Shown here: piece after piece, positions 17,135-25,897 of the stretch
Layout of the letters: each line of letters starts with the position of its first letter
Numbering within the stretch: position 1 is the stretch's first letter
Assembly: GCF_021462265.1 (NCBI RefSeq)
Contig: NZ_JAJONF010000026.1
Span: forward strand, 1 to 64,000
From: Streptomyces shenzhenensis
GTDB taxonomy: Bacteria; Actinomycetota; Actinomycetes; Streptomycetales; Streptomycetaceae
DNA: 64,000 bases
Direction of reading: 5' to 3'
Notes under the pieces: model-generated
Told to the model about the DNA's origin: nothing
The model's database searches: none
The model's input: the letters and a program-made list of their open reading frames with translations, nothing else
Program-made: the position numbers and the translations under genes

Positions 17135-17896
17135 ATGCGTGTCTTGCTGATCGAGGACGACGGCCGGGTGGCCGGACCGTTGGCGGAGGGGCTGCGCCGT
17201 TTCGGGTTCACCGTGGAACACGCCAGAACGGGGGCCGAGGGGCTCGCCGCGCCGGAGGTGGCGATGGTGCTGCTGGACCTGGGGCTGCCGGACATGGACG
17301 GCATCGATGTCTGCCGGGCGCTCAGGTCCCGCTCGTCCGTACCGATCATCATGATCACGGCCAGGGACGACGAGGTGGACCGTGTCCTCGGGCTCGAACT
17401 GGGCGCGGATGACTACGTCTCCAAGCCGTTCGGCGTACGGGAACTCGTCGCCCGGATCCGTGCCGTCACCCGCCGCACCCGCCCAGCGGTTCCGGACCCC
17501 CAGTGCGGATCTTCGAGGCCCTCGGACAGCCTCGATCACCCCGGGCCACCCGACATCCAGCGGATCGGCCCTCTGACCATCGACTGTCGCACCCGGCAGG
17601 TACGCCTGCACCAGACGTCCGTCGCCCTCGCGCCCAAGGAGTTCGACCTGCTCACCTGCCTCGCCGAGGACCCCGGCGCCGTCTGCTCCCGCCGGCAGAT
17701 CCTCGACACGGTCTGGGAACCCAACTTCTTCGGACCCACCAAGACCCTGGACGTCCACATCGCCGCGCTGCGCCGCAAACTCGGCGACGCCTCATGGATC
17801 GAGAACATCCGCGGAGTCGGCTTCCGCCTCGTCCCCCCGGCACATCCCGACGCCACGTCCGCCGCGGTGCGGGCGCGCGGCGGAGAGACCCGGTGA
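17135..17896 (+). CDS. OmpR-family response regulator
   Basis: A 253-aa regulator. The receiver domain carries LIEDDGR, VLLDLGLPDMDGID and DDYVSKPFG. A roughly 35-residue Pro/Ser-rich linker leads to a winged-helix output domain (VALAPKEFDLLTCLAED and VHIAALRRKLGDA). The start is set at ATG 17135 (MRVLLIEDD) because earlier in-frame codons encode no domain. It overlaps the kinase start by 4 nt (GTGA). It is divergent from the siderophore operon but does not obviously regulate it. Confidence 0.93.
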   Translation: MRVLLIEDDGRVAGPLAEGLRRFGFTVEHARTGAEGLAAPEVAMVLLDLGLPDMDGIDVCRALRSRSSVPIIMITARDDEVDRVLGLELGADDYVSKPFGVRELVARIRAVTRRTRPAVPDPQCGSSRPSDSLDHPGPPDIQRIGPLTIDCRTRQVRLHQTSVALAPKEFDLLTCLAEDPGAVCSRRQILDTVWEPNFFGPTKTLDVHIAALRRKLGDASWIENIRGVGFRLVPPAHPDATSAAVRARGGETR

Positions 17897-19356
17897 CCCG
17901 TCGCCTCCTCCTCAGCCACCTGAGCCTGATACTGCTCGTCCTGCTCGCGCTCGAAGTGCCCTTCGGTGTCTTCTACGCCCGAAGCGAGCTGGCCCGCTTC
18001 TCCCGAACGGCGGAGCAGGGGGCGATGACGCTCGCCGAGGTCTGCGAGGACAAGATGGAGCACGGACTGACAGCCGACCTGCCCGACCTCGCCCTCGCAT
18101 ACGGGCGGCGGACCGGCGGCACCGTGCTCGTCGCCGACCGCCGGGGTGTCGTCCTGGCCGACACCGCTGCCCACGCCGTGGCCGGCAAGGACCTGTCCGC
18201 CGAGCCGGACATCTCCACGGCACTGCACGATCACCCCACCGTCGGCACGCGCGGGGCGCCGCCCGCAGATGGTGAATTCCTCTTCGTCACCGTGCCAGGC
18301 GGGTCCAACCCCGCCGTCGCCTGTGTGGTGCGGACGGTGTACGCGCTGGGCCCGCTCAAGGCCAGGGTGCGCACCGCCTGGCTGGTCCTCGCCGCCGTCG
18401 GTCTCGGAGTCCTCGCCGCTGCCTCCCTGATCGGGTTCGCTCTCGCGCGCTCGATCACCCGCCCCGTGCAGGCCCTGGAACGCGCCACCGCGCAACTCGC
18501 CGAGGGCCGGATCACCGATCCCCCGGCCGCCGACCGCGGGCCACCGGAACTGCGCAGGCTCGCCGCGTCGTTCACCCGGACCGCGACCCGGCTTCAGCAC
18601 CTGCTCCAGGCTCAGCACGCGTTCGCCTCCGACGTCTCACACCAGCTGAAGACACCCCTGACCTCACTGCGCCTGCGCCTGGAGAACTTCGAGCCGCACC
18701 TCGCCCCCTGCGCCGGCGACAGCCTCGACAAGGCACTCGGAGAGCTGGAGCGGCTCAGCCGCATGGTGCAGGGGCTGCTCGCTCTCGCACGGCTGGAAAA
18801 CGCCGAGATCCGGGCAGAAGCCGCCGACCTCGATGCCGTCGTCTCCGATCGCGCGGACATCTGGACGGCCTTCGCCGACGAACAGCAGGTCGACATCATC
18901 GTGTCCGGAAGCACGTCCGTTCCGGTGCTGGCAGTCCCCGGCGCACTGGAACAGATCATCGACAACCTGCTCTCCAACGCGCTCCGCGTGTCCGCACCGG
19001 GAACCTCGGTCACGCTGGCCGTCATCACCCCTCCCGCACCAGGCACCCGCACCCCGTCCATGGCCGAACTGCATGTGATCGACCAGGGCCCCGGCATGAC
19101 CGAGGCCGAACGGCACAGAGCCTTCGACCGCTTCTGGCGAGCTCCCCACGCCGACCACGACGGCACCGGCCTCGGTCTGCCACTGGTCAGGCACCTCACC
19201 CGCGCAGGAGGCGGCGAGGTCACCCTGGAGGCTGCCCCCGGCGGCGGACTCGACGCGGTCGTCCGTCTCCGGCACGCCGAATCCCGCGTTCAGCAGGATC
19301 GCCTCGTCACCACCGCGGACGTCGACACGGCGGCCCGGTCCACACCCGCGCGGTGA
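17893..19356 (+). CDS. Sensor histidine kinase (HAMP, HisKA)
   Basis: A 487-aa kinase. TM1 spans about residues 8-28, the extracytoplasmic sensor about 29-160, and TM2 about 163-186, followed by HAMP. The phospho-acceptor His250 lies in SDVSHQLKTPLTSLR. The N box is DNLLSNALR, and the G boxes are DQGPGM and GTGLGLPLV. The GTG start overlaps the regulator stop by 4 nt. The ligand is unknown. It is followed by about 730 bp of non-functional DNA. Confidence 0.92.
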   Translation: MTRRLLLSHLSLILLVLLALEVPFGVFYARSELARFSRTAEQGAMTLAEVCEDKMEHGLTADLPDLALAYGRRTGGTVLVADRRGVVLADTAAHAVAGKDLSAEPDISTALHDHPTVGTRGAPPADGEFLFVTVPGGSNPAVACVVRTVYALGPLKARVRTAWLVLAAVGLGVLAAASLIGFALARSITRPVQALERATAQLAEGRITDPPAADRGPPELRRLAASFTRTATRLQHLLQAQHAFASDVSHQLKTPLTSLRLRLENFEPHLAPCAGDSLDKALGELERLSRMVQGLLALARLENAEIRAEAADLDAVVSDRADIWTAFADEQQVDIIVSGSTSVPVLAVPGALEQIIDNLLSNALRVSAPGTSVTLAVITPPAPGTRTPSMAELHVIDQGPGMTEAERHRAFDRFWRAPHADHDGTGLGLPLVRHLTRAGGGEVTLEAAPGGGLDAVVRLRHAESRVQQDRLVTTADVDTAARSTPAR

Positions 19357-19543
19357 GGCGCGGGGGGCCTGTACGCCGATTGCGCGCCGCGAGCTCTACT
19401 CGTGTGAGCCGTATGCCCGGCGGCGCTGTCAGGGGATTCCTCGGCTTCCGTTTCCGGGAACCTTGGTCCAGCGAGCAGCTTCGCCGATTCGGACCTTGGC
19501 CTGCCTGTCCGGGCGGTGCTCAAGCTCGCCTTTGTCCGGGGGC

Positions 19544-19780
19544 TCAGACGCGGCGAAGGCGGACAGCGGCGGTGAGTATCTGCGCGCGGCCGGTGCGCGT
19601 GTCGGTCCAGATCGGGTGGAAGACGTCGCCGGGAGCAGCGGCCAGTCCCTGGTAGTTGCCGAGCCGGTGCGTGCTGCCGGTGTCGATCGCCTGCCGGGGA
19701 TCGAAGGCCCGCGTGGTGACGCGCAGGGGCGGCCCGAAGACGGGTTGCACGGATGCGGCTCGCACCGGGTCCGAGATGTG
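19544..19780 (-). pseudogene. C-terminal fragment of a sialidase/BNR-type glycosidase
   Basis: The minus frame ending at 19544 encodes RLGNYQGLAAAPGDVFHPIW followed by TDTRTGRAQI. This resembles the last beta-propeller blade of secreted BNR/sialidase-like proteins of actinomycetes. Nothing upstream continues the protein: the frame passes directly into unrelated sequence and the integrase fragment. It is a truncated relic. The family name rests on motif resemblance only. Confidence 0.5.
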
Positions 19781-19823
19781 GAGCAGGAGGGCCACGCGCG
19801 CCCTGCCGGCCTCCTGCGTCACC

Positions 19824-19994
19824 TCGCTTCGCGCACACCGCGAGCGGCAGGCCAGGGAACGAGACCGAACGGGCTCGGTGCGGCAGGGCAGCGGGCACGT
19901 CTTCACGCGACCGGACGGACACCCGATCGAGCCCGCCACCCTCACCCGCCACTTCAACGCCCTGCTCCGCGATGCCCGCCTACGGCCAATCCGG
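19824..19994 (+). pseudogene. Tyrosine integrase fragment
   Basis: A plus-frame stretch encodes SLRAHRERQARERDRTG, then GHVFTRPDGHPIEPATLTR and HFNALLRDARLRPIR. This is the segment that precedes the HDLRH box of actinomycete phage/ICE tyrosine recombinases. The reading breaks off just before that box, so the catalytic Arg, His and Tyr are absent. It is a relic of an integrated element. No tRNA or attachment core is visible beside it. Confidence 0.65.
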
Positions 19995-20084
19995 CCAGTA
20001 GGTGATCGGCTGATGGGCATCGCCCAGGCAGCCTCGACCGCCGCCTCCGTCTCTCGCCGAACTCGCCGCCGCTGAAGGCCGGAA

Positions 20085-22079
20085 TCAGCCGTGCCGCTGC
20101 GCGCGGCGGTCGGCCCCGAGGCGGGCGTAGAGGCCGATCAGCTCGGGGTGGTCCACGGTGGCCGGATTGACGACCTGCTCGACGGGAGCACCCTGGAGCA
20201 GGCGCTTGACGGGAACCTCCAGCTTCTTGCCGGTGCGGGTGTGCGGGATCGCCGGCACCTCGATGATCTCGTCGGGGACATGGCGGGGTGAGGCGCCGGT
20301 GCGGACCGCCTCGCGGATTCGCTCCCGCAGCGCGTCGTCCAGTTCCCTTCCGGCCGCGAGGACCACGAACAACGGCATCCAGTAGCCGCCGTCCGGCTCC
20401 TCCGCGCCGATGACCAGCGCCTCCGCGATCTCCGGAAGCCGCTCGACGACGTCGTGGATGTCGGCGCTGCCCAGGCGTACGCCGTTGCGGTTGAGGGTGG
20501 AGTCGGAGCGGCCGTGGACGATCACCGAGCCGTGGGAGGTGAGGGTGATCCAGTCGCCGTGCCGCCACACGCCCTCGTAGGTGGAGAAGTAGGCGTCGTG
20601 GTAGCGGGTGCCGTCGGGATCGTTCCAGAAGCGCAGCGGCATCGACGGCATGGGACGGGTGACCACCAGCTCGCCGACCTGGTCCACCACCGGCCTGCCC
20701 TCCTCGTCGTACGCGGCGAGCGCGACACCCAGGCAGGGCGCGGACAGCTCGCCCGCCCATACCGGCAGCGTGGGGGCCCCGCCGGCGAAGCCGGAGGCGA
20801 TGTCCGTGCCGCCGCTGGTGGACACGAGCTGGACATGCTCGCCGACGTGGTCGCGGACCCAGGGGTAGGCGGAGGCCGGCAGCGCGGAGCCGGTGCAGCC
20901 GATGGCACGGACCGCCGACAGGTCGTGGGTTGAGGGGTCGATGCCGAACTTGGCCATGCCCAGCAGGTACTGCGGGCTGGTGCCGAAGAGGGTGACACGG
21001 TGGCGGGCCGCCAGTTCCCAGAGGATGTCCGGCTGGGTGAGCAGGGCCGGGCTGCCGTCGTAGGTGCAGGTCGTGGCGCCCGTCAGGAGGGTGGAGACGA
21101 CGAGGTTCCACATCATCCAGTGGGTGGTGGTGTACCACAGGAGGCGGTCGCCGGGGCCGAGGTCGGAGTGCAGGCCGAGGGTCTTGAGGTGTTCGACCAG
21201 GACGCCGCCGTGGCCGTGGACGATGCCCTTGGGCAGGCCGGTGGTGCCGGAGGAGAAGAGGACCCACAGCGGGTGGTCGAACGGCACCGGTGTACAGGCG
21301 AGTTCCTCGGTACGGGTGACCGCCTCCTCCCAGGGGAGGACCAGTGACGGGTAGTTCGACGGGAGACCGGGCAGGCCGACGTGGTCGACCAGCACGGTCG
21401 CCTTCAACGTCGGCAGCGCGCGGGCGAGTTCCAGGGCGGCCTCGCGGCGGTCGTAGGTCGTGGCGTTGAAGAGGTAGCCGTCGGCGGCGATCAGGACGGT
21501 GGGTTCCAGCTGGCCGAAACGGTCGGCAGCGGCTTGCGGTGCGTAGTCCTGCCCGCACACCGACCACACGGCGCCCAGGCTGGCGGCGGCCAGGAACGCG
21601 ACGATGGCGTGCGGGGTGTTGGGCAGGTAGCCGACCACGCGATCGCCCTGTCCCACCCCGAGGTCGCGCAGGGTGGCGGCGACGGACGCGACCTGGGAGC
21701 GCAGCCGCTTGCCCGTCACCTCGTATCCGGAGCCGGTCTCGTCGAGGGCGATGACCGCCGGGTCGTCGTCGGCGAGGTTGCGCAGCGCGTGGTGGGCGTA
21801 GTTGAGGGTGGCGCCGGGGAACCAGCGGGCGCCGGGCATGGTCTCCTCGGCCAGGACCCGCTCGTACGGGGTGTCCGCGTCGATGCGGAAGTACTCCCAC
21901 ACCGCGCCCCAGAAGCTCTCCAGGTCGGTCACCGACCAGCGGTGCAGGGCGGTGTAGTCGCGGAGGTCGGCCTCGACGCCCCGGTGCTCGGCGGCCCAGC
22001 GCCCGAAGTCCGCTATCCGGCTTCGTCCGGTGGACTCCGGGTCCGGGGTCCAGAACGGGGTGGCGTACGGCGTGGTCAT
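20085..22079 (-). CDS. aacS: Acetoacetate--CoA ligase
   Basis: A 664-aa adenylate-forming enzyme converting acetoacetate, ATP and CoA to acetoacetyl-CoA. N-terminal ACS-type block WSVTDLESFWGAVWEYF. The AMP-binding motif is LFSSGTTGLPKGI, with STSGGTDIASGF and the hinge RSDSTLNRNGVRLGSADI that typifies this subfamily. The C-terminal catalytic Lys lies in TRTGKKLEVPVKRLL. Length is normal. It is the last gene of a four-gene minus-strand operon, and its ATG overlaps the end of the FAD-hydroxylase gene by ATGA. In this context it would salvage acetoacetate released by the FAH-family hydrolase. Confidence 0.9.
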   Translation of the reverse strand: MTTPYATPFWTPDPESTGRSRIADFGRWAAEHRGVEADLRDYTALHRWSVTDLESFWGAVWEYFRIDADTPYERVLAEETMPGARWFPGATLNYAHHALRNLADDDPAVIALDETGSGYEVTGKRLRSQVASVAATLRDLGVGQGDRVVGYLPNTPHAIVAFLAAASLGAVWSVCGQDYAPQAAADRFGQLEPTVLIAADGYLFNATTYDRREAALELARALPTLKATVLVDHVGLPGLPSNYPSLVLPWEEAVTRTEELACTPVPFDHPLWVLFSSGTTGLPKGIVHGHGGVLVEHLKTLGLHSDLGPGDRLLWYTTTHWMMWNLVVSTLLTGATTCTYDGSPALLTQPDILWELAARHRVTLFGTSPQYLLGMAKFGIDPSTHDLSAVRAIGCTGSALPASAYPWVRDHVGEHVQLVSTSGGTDIASGFAGGAPTLPVWAGELSAPCLGVALAAYDEEGRPVVDQVGELVVTRPMPSMPLRFWNDPDGTRYHDAYFSTYEGVWRHGDWITLTSHGSVIVHGRSDSTLNRNGVRLGSADIHDVVERLPEIAEALVIGAEEPDGGYWMPLFVVLAAGRELDDALRERIREAVRTGASPRHVPDEIIEVPAIPHTRTGKKLEVPVKRLLQGAPVEQVVNPATVDHPELIGLYARLGADRRAQRHG

Positions 22080-23659
22080 GGAGCGGCTCTCCTCGGCGAG
22101 GCGGTGGACACGGGCTGATCGGCGGACCCGGAGGTGGTGCAGAGCAGGGGCGCCCAGGCGGCGGCCGCCCCGAAGGTGGCGGCTCCGGCGGGGACCACGT
22201 CCAGGACGACGCGGTCGGGCCGCAGCAGCACGGCGTCGGCACGCCCCGCGCGCAGCCAGGCGGCGAGTGTGCCGTCGTCATCGACAGCGTGGACGTCGAC
22301 GACCCGCGCGCCGAGGGCGTCGGTGAGCGCGCGCACGCCGGGCGCCAGCGGTACCGCGGTCAGCACGGTGAAGGAGTCACCGAGGAGATCGTCGAGGCGA
22401 ACCCGCTGTCCGTCCCCGGTCGTCACCAACGGTTGCGGGCAGTGCGTACCGCCGAGCCGGCTACGGCGAACGAGCGGGCCGACGTGCAGCGGGCGGCCGA
22501 GATCCCGGCCGGCCCTGGCCGTCACTCCGGGTATGCGGCAGACCATGGCGACGGCGGCGCGGCGCAGGGCGGCCGCGCCGTCCTGACCGCCCGTCATGGC
22601 CCAGCCGGTGGCGACCGCGAGGCGTATCACATGCCGGGTGTGCGGCTTGCGTTCCCGCTCGTAGGTGTCGAGCAGACGCTCGTCGCCGCCCTGTCGCAGT
22701 ACCCGGGCGAGCTTCCAGCTCAGGTTGTAGGCGTCCCGCAGCCCCGAGCACAGGCCCTGCCCGACGAACGGCGGGGTGAGGTGCGCGGCATCGCCGAGCA
22801 GGAAGACGCGGCCGTGGCGCCAGCGGTCCGCGATGCGGGCCCGGAAGGTGTACTGGGCCTGCCGGATGACGGAGAAGTCGTCGACGCGGGAGAGGTCCAC
22901 CCACGGCATGACCAGTTCCCGCAGCAGCGCGTCGTCGAGGACCTCACCTTCTTTCAGCCGGAACTCCCAGCGGTAGCGGTCCTCGCCGACCCGCATGAAG
23001 GTGGCCGGGCGGTGCGGGTCGCAGACCTGGTCGACGCCTTCCCAGCAGCGGACGGCGGCTTTCGTCGTCACGTCGATGACGGTCCACTCCTCCTCGAAGT
23101 GCAGGTCCTGCCAGCCGGCGCCGACGGCGTCGCGGGTGAGACCGTTCGCACCGTCGCAGCCGAGGACCGCCTCGGCCCGCAGCTGGTGCTCGCCCTCCTC
23201 GTCGCGGTAGGTGACCCGGAGCGGACCGTCGCCGGTCTGCTCGACGCCCGTCACCTCCACACCCCCGCGCAGCTCGGACTCCGGGCGGCGGGCCAGCGCC
23301 TCGCGCAGCAGCCGCTCCAGCTCGGGCTGGTCGAACATGCTGGTCTGCGGGAAACCGTGGTGGCCCCGCGCGGTCCGCCGGAACTCGGCGATCACGCGGT
23401 GCCGGGCGTCCAGCAGTCTGAGGCCGTGCGCCGGACGGGCGACGGCGGTGAACTCGTCGGCGACACCGGCGGCCTGGAGGATGCGGCGGACCTCGTCGTC
23501 GGTGGCGACGGCGCGCGGCAGCGGGTAGATGTCGTGGTGGCGTTCGAGGACGACGGTCCTCACCCCGCGCCGGGCCAGCAGCAGTGCGGCGGTCACCCCC
23601 ACCGGCCCGGCTCCGACGATCACCACGGGTACGTCTGCCGAGTGGGACTCGACGGTCAT
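22076..23659 (-). CDS. FAD-dependent aromatic hydroxylase (MhpA/PheA-type)
   Basis: A 527-aa class A flavoprotein monooxygenase. The Rossmann FAD motif is VVIVGAGPVGVTAALLLARR, the DG motif is VLGCDGANGLTR, and the second FAD motif is GRVFLLGDAAHLTPPFVGQG. The closest pattern is 3-(3-hydroxyphenyl)propionate hydroxylase (MhpA), which inserts an OH ortho to a phenolic OH to make a catechol. A C-terminal thioredoxin-like domain is probable (residues about 400-527). The start at 23659 gives MTVESHS, and upstream codons run toward the FAH gene. It lies 19 bp after that gene. Confidence 0.87.
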   Translation of the reverse strand: MTVESHSADVPVVIVGAGPVGVTAALLLARRGVRTVVLERHHDIYPLPRAVATDDEVRRILQAAGVADEFTAVARPAHGLRLLDARHRVIAEFRRTARGHHGFPQTSMFDQPELERLLREALARRPESELRGGVEVTGVEQTGDGPLRVTYRDEEGEHQLRAEAVLGCDGANGLTRDAVGAGWQDLHFEEEWTVIDVTTKAAVRCWEGVDQVCDPHRPATFMRVGEDRYRWEFRLKEGEVLDDALLRELVMPWVDLSRVDDFSVIRQAQYTFRARIADRWRHGRVFLLGDAAHLTPPFVGQGLCSGLRDAYNLSWKLARVLRQGGDERLLDTYERERKPHTRHVIRLAVATGWAMTGGQDGAAALRRAAVAMVCRIPGVTARAGRDLGRPLHVGPLVRRSRLGGTHCPQPLVTTGDGQRVRLDDLLGDSFTVLTAVPLAPGVRALTDALGARVVDVHAVDDDGTLAAWLRAGRADAVLLRPDRVVLDVVPAGAATFGAAAAWAPLLCTTSGSADQPVSTASPRRAAP

Positions 23660-23678
23660 GTGCGGCTCGCTTCGGGTC

Positions 23679-24617
23679 TCAGTGCGCGTCGGCCACGGGC
23701 GTGCGCTGCTCGCCCAGGTCGATCCGGGCGTCCGGGGTGGCGATGGTGGCGGTGACGACGTCACCGGCGTGCAGGTAGTGCGGGTTCTTCGCCTGGCTCT
23801 TGAAGAACGCCTTCCACTTCACCGCGGGCGGCAGCAGCGCGCCGATCTTCTCGACCGCCTTGGGCGGGGCCTTGAGCGCGGTGCCGCCGGGGGTGCCGGT
23901 CAGCAGCAGGTCGCCGGGGTCGAGGCACTGGAAGCGGGCCAGCAGGGTCAGCGCCTGCGCCGGGCGGACGATCATGTCCGCCAGTGTCCGGTCCTGACGC
24001 AGTTCGCCGTTGACGCTCAGCTTCAGCCGCAGGTCGAGGAGACGGGTGAAGTCCTCCGGCTCCAGCAGGGCCAGGTAAGGACCGGTCGGCGTGAAGGTCG
24101 GGTACGACTTGCTCTCGTAGAACTGGGTCCTGGTCAGCTGTACGTCGCGGGCGCTGACGTCGTTGGTGATCACGAGTCCGGCGACGTACGACGGCAGGTC
24201 CGGCTCCTCGACGACGGTGCCCACCGGCAGCGGCGCCCCCATGACGAGGCCCAGCTCGATCTCGTAGTCGAGGAACTGCACGTGGGAGGGCCGGACGACG
24301 GCGTCGGCCGGTCCGCTGACGGATCCGGACGCCTTGCGGAAGAAGGCGGGCGGGATGTCCCCGGTGAAGCCCGAATCGCGTGCGTGGCTGCGGTAGTTGA
24401 CCATCTGGGCGACCACGCGGCAGGGGGTGGTGACCGGCGAGAGGGCGGCCAGGTCGGCGACGGGGGTGCCCGTCTCGGCGGAGGCCGCGGCCTCCCCGAC
24501 GGCGGCGCGGTCGGCGAGCAGCTCGGCGGTGGTCGTCGCCTTGGTGCCGACGGGGACGGCGCGGTCACCGCGCACCACCCACCAGCCGTCGGCGGTACGC
24601 AGGACATTGGTGCTCAT
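23679..24617 (-). CDS. Fumarylacetoacetate hydrolase-family enzyme
   Basis: A 312-aa FAH-family protein. Metal-binding carboxylates sit in FLDYEIELGLVMG and the following ITNDVSARD. Further marks are KSYPTFTPTGPYL and the loop LLLTGTPGGTALK. Family enzymes cleave C-C bonds of acylpyruvates or ring-cleavage products. Its ATG (24617) overlaps the dioxygenase stop by 4 nt. In this operon it should hydrolyse the ring-fission product of the adjacent dioxygenase. The downstream acetoacetate-CoA ligase suggests that one product is acetoacetate (inference). Confidence 0.87.
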   Translation of the reverse strand: MSTNVLRTADGWWVVRGDRAVPVGTKATTTAELLADRAAVGEAAASAETGTPVADLAALSPVTTPCRVVAQMVNYRSHARDSGFTGDIPPAFFRKASGSVSGPADAVVRPSHVQFLDYEIELGLVMGAPLPVGTVVEEPDLPSYVAGLVITNDVSARDVQLTRTQFYESKSYPTFTPTGPYLALLEPEDFTRLLDLRLKLSVNGELRQDRTLADMIVRPAQALTLLARFQCLDPGDLLLTGTPGGTALKAPPKAVEKIGALLPPAVKWKAFFKSQAKNPHYLHAGDVVTATIATPDARIDLGEQRTPVADAH

Positions 24618-25759
24618 GAGTTCACGGCTTTCAGCAGGCCCAGCAGGCGGGCGGGGTCGAGTTCGTTGTCGCCGCGCAGGGCTTGCAGTACCTCGCGCAG
24701 CTTGGCGGGCGACGGCGTGGCGCCGAGGAAGTCGCGGGTGGCGGGCGGCCCCCACTGGGCGAGGCCGCTCGTGGACATGGGCGCCCAGCCGGGTTCGACG
24801 TCGTGGGAGAACAGGTCGCCGTCGGCGAAGTGCTCCAGCATGAAGTGGTCGGGGTCGCGCCAGTAGTCGAAGAGCTGGCTGCCCTGGATGTGCCGGCCGA
24901 TGCCCCAGCTGCGCCGGTAGCCGCGCTCGCCCAGGTACTCGCCGCCGGCGGCGATCGAGTCCAGGTCCGTGACCTGGTAGGCGGAGTGCACATAGCCGGT
25001 GCCCGGTCCCAGGTGCATGGCGAGGGTGTGGTGGTCGACGGCCCGGCTGCCCTGGTCGCAGCGGATGAAGGCCATCGTCGGACCGCGCCCGCGCTGCCCG
25101 TCCAGGAACAGGAAGTCGGACACGATCATCCCGAGGGTGTCCAGGTACCAGTCCAGGGCCCTGGCGAACACCCTTGTCTCCAGCACCACATGGCCCAGCC
25201 GCTGGATCCGGGACGGCTCGCGGGGCGGGCGCTGGGTGGCGTTCGTACGGCGGTGGTCGGTGCCGAAGTTGAGCAGCAGCGGCTGCTGGCCCGGCAGTTC
25301 GGGCAGTTGCCCGGCGCAGTGCACCACCCGCACGGGGAAACCGGACGGGTCGAGCAGATCGACCACCCCGCCGCCGCCCGGCACGTCGGAGTCCCGCACG
25401 GGCCTGTCCGTCGCCCGGGCCAGCCGGTCCAGGTCGGCGCGCTCGGCAGCGCGGAACGCCGGGCCGATGAAACGTGAGGTCCGGCCGCGCCGGATCACCA
25501 TGCAGGGCGAGCCGGCGAAGGTGCCCCGCAGCCACAGCTCCCGTTCCGTGCGGGCGGCGGTCTGGAAGCCGAAGTCGCGGGCGAAGACCTCCGCCCGGTC
25601 CAGGTCGGGCTTCTCGAACTCCAGCCAGGCCAGGTCGGCGACCTTGATCACGGGGTTCCGCGACCGGCCGGGGTGCTCGCCGCGCAGGGCGCCCTGCTCG
25701 CTGTGCAGATCCTGATGGGGTGTCGCGACGGCGGCTGTGGCCACGCGTGTTTCAGACAT
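24614..25759 (-). CDS. VOC-family extradiol (catechol-type) ring-cleavage dioxygenase
   Basis: A 381-aa two-domain vicinal-oxygen-chelate protein. An N-terminal glyoxalase-like module covers about residues 35-140 and the catalytic C-terminal module about 170-330. Likely Fe(II) ligands are the His of RLGHVVLETRVF, the His of TGYVHSAYQV and the Glu of DPDHFMLEHFADGD. Family members open catechols next to the diol. GGAGGG precedes the ATG at 25759, the first gene of the operon. The order dioxygenase, hydrolase, hydroxylase, CoA ligase describes a ring-opening route. The substrate is unknown. Confidence 0.87.
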   Translation of the reverse strand: MSETRVATAAVATPHQDLHSEQGALRGEHPGRSRNPVIKVADLAWLEFEKPDLDRAEVFARDFGFQTAARTERELWLRGTFAGSPCMVIRRGRTSRFIGPAFRAAERADLDRLARATDRPVRDSDVPGGGGVVDLLDPSGFPVRVVHCAGQLPELPGQQPLLLNFGTDHRRTNATQRPPREPSRIQRLGHVVLETRVFARALDWYLDTLGMIVSDFLFLDGQRGRGPTMAFIRCDQGSRAVDHHTLAMHLGPGTGYVHSAYQVTDLDSIAAGGEYLGERGYRRSWGIGRHIQGSQLFDYWRDPDHFMLEHFADGDLFSHDVEPGWAPMSTSGLAQWGPPATRDFLGATPSPAKLREVLQALRGDNELDPARLLGLLKAVNS

Positions 25760-25803
25760 GGTGCCCTCCGAGCAACATTGCCGTAATGAGGAAATCATCA
25801 TCT

Positions 25804-25856
25804 TTGACAGAAGGTTCGTCAATAGAAGGACCGAAGGAAGAATGATGGATTCATCA
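25804..25856. promoter_or_regulatory. Candidate TetR operators in the divergent promoter
   Basis: In the AT-richer gap 25760-25897 there are two dyads: TTGAC-N9-GTCAA (25804-25822) and TGATG-GATT-CATCA (25843-25856). They lie between the dioxygenase operon and the divergent TetR gene, where a local repressor would bind. No binding evidence exists beyond symmetry and position. Confidence 0.45.
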
Positions 25857-25897
25857 GAACTGTGGTGAGTCTGGATGCGGCGGCTAGACTTCGTCGC

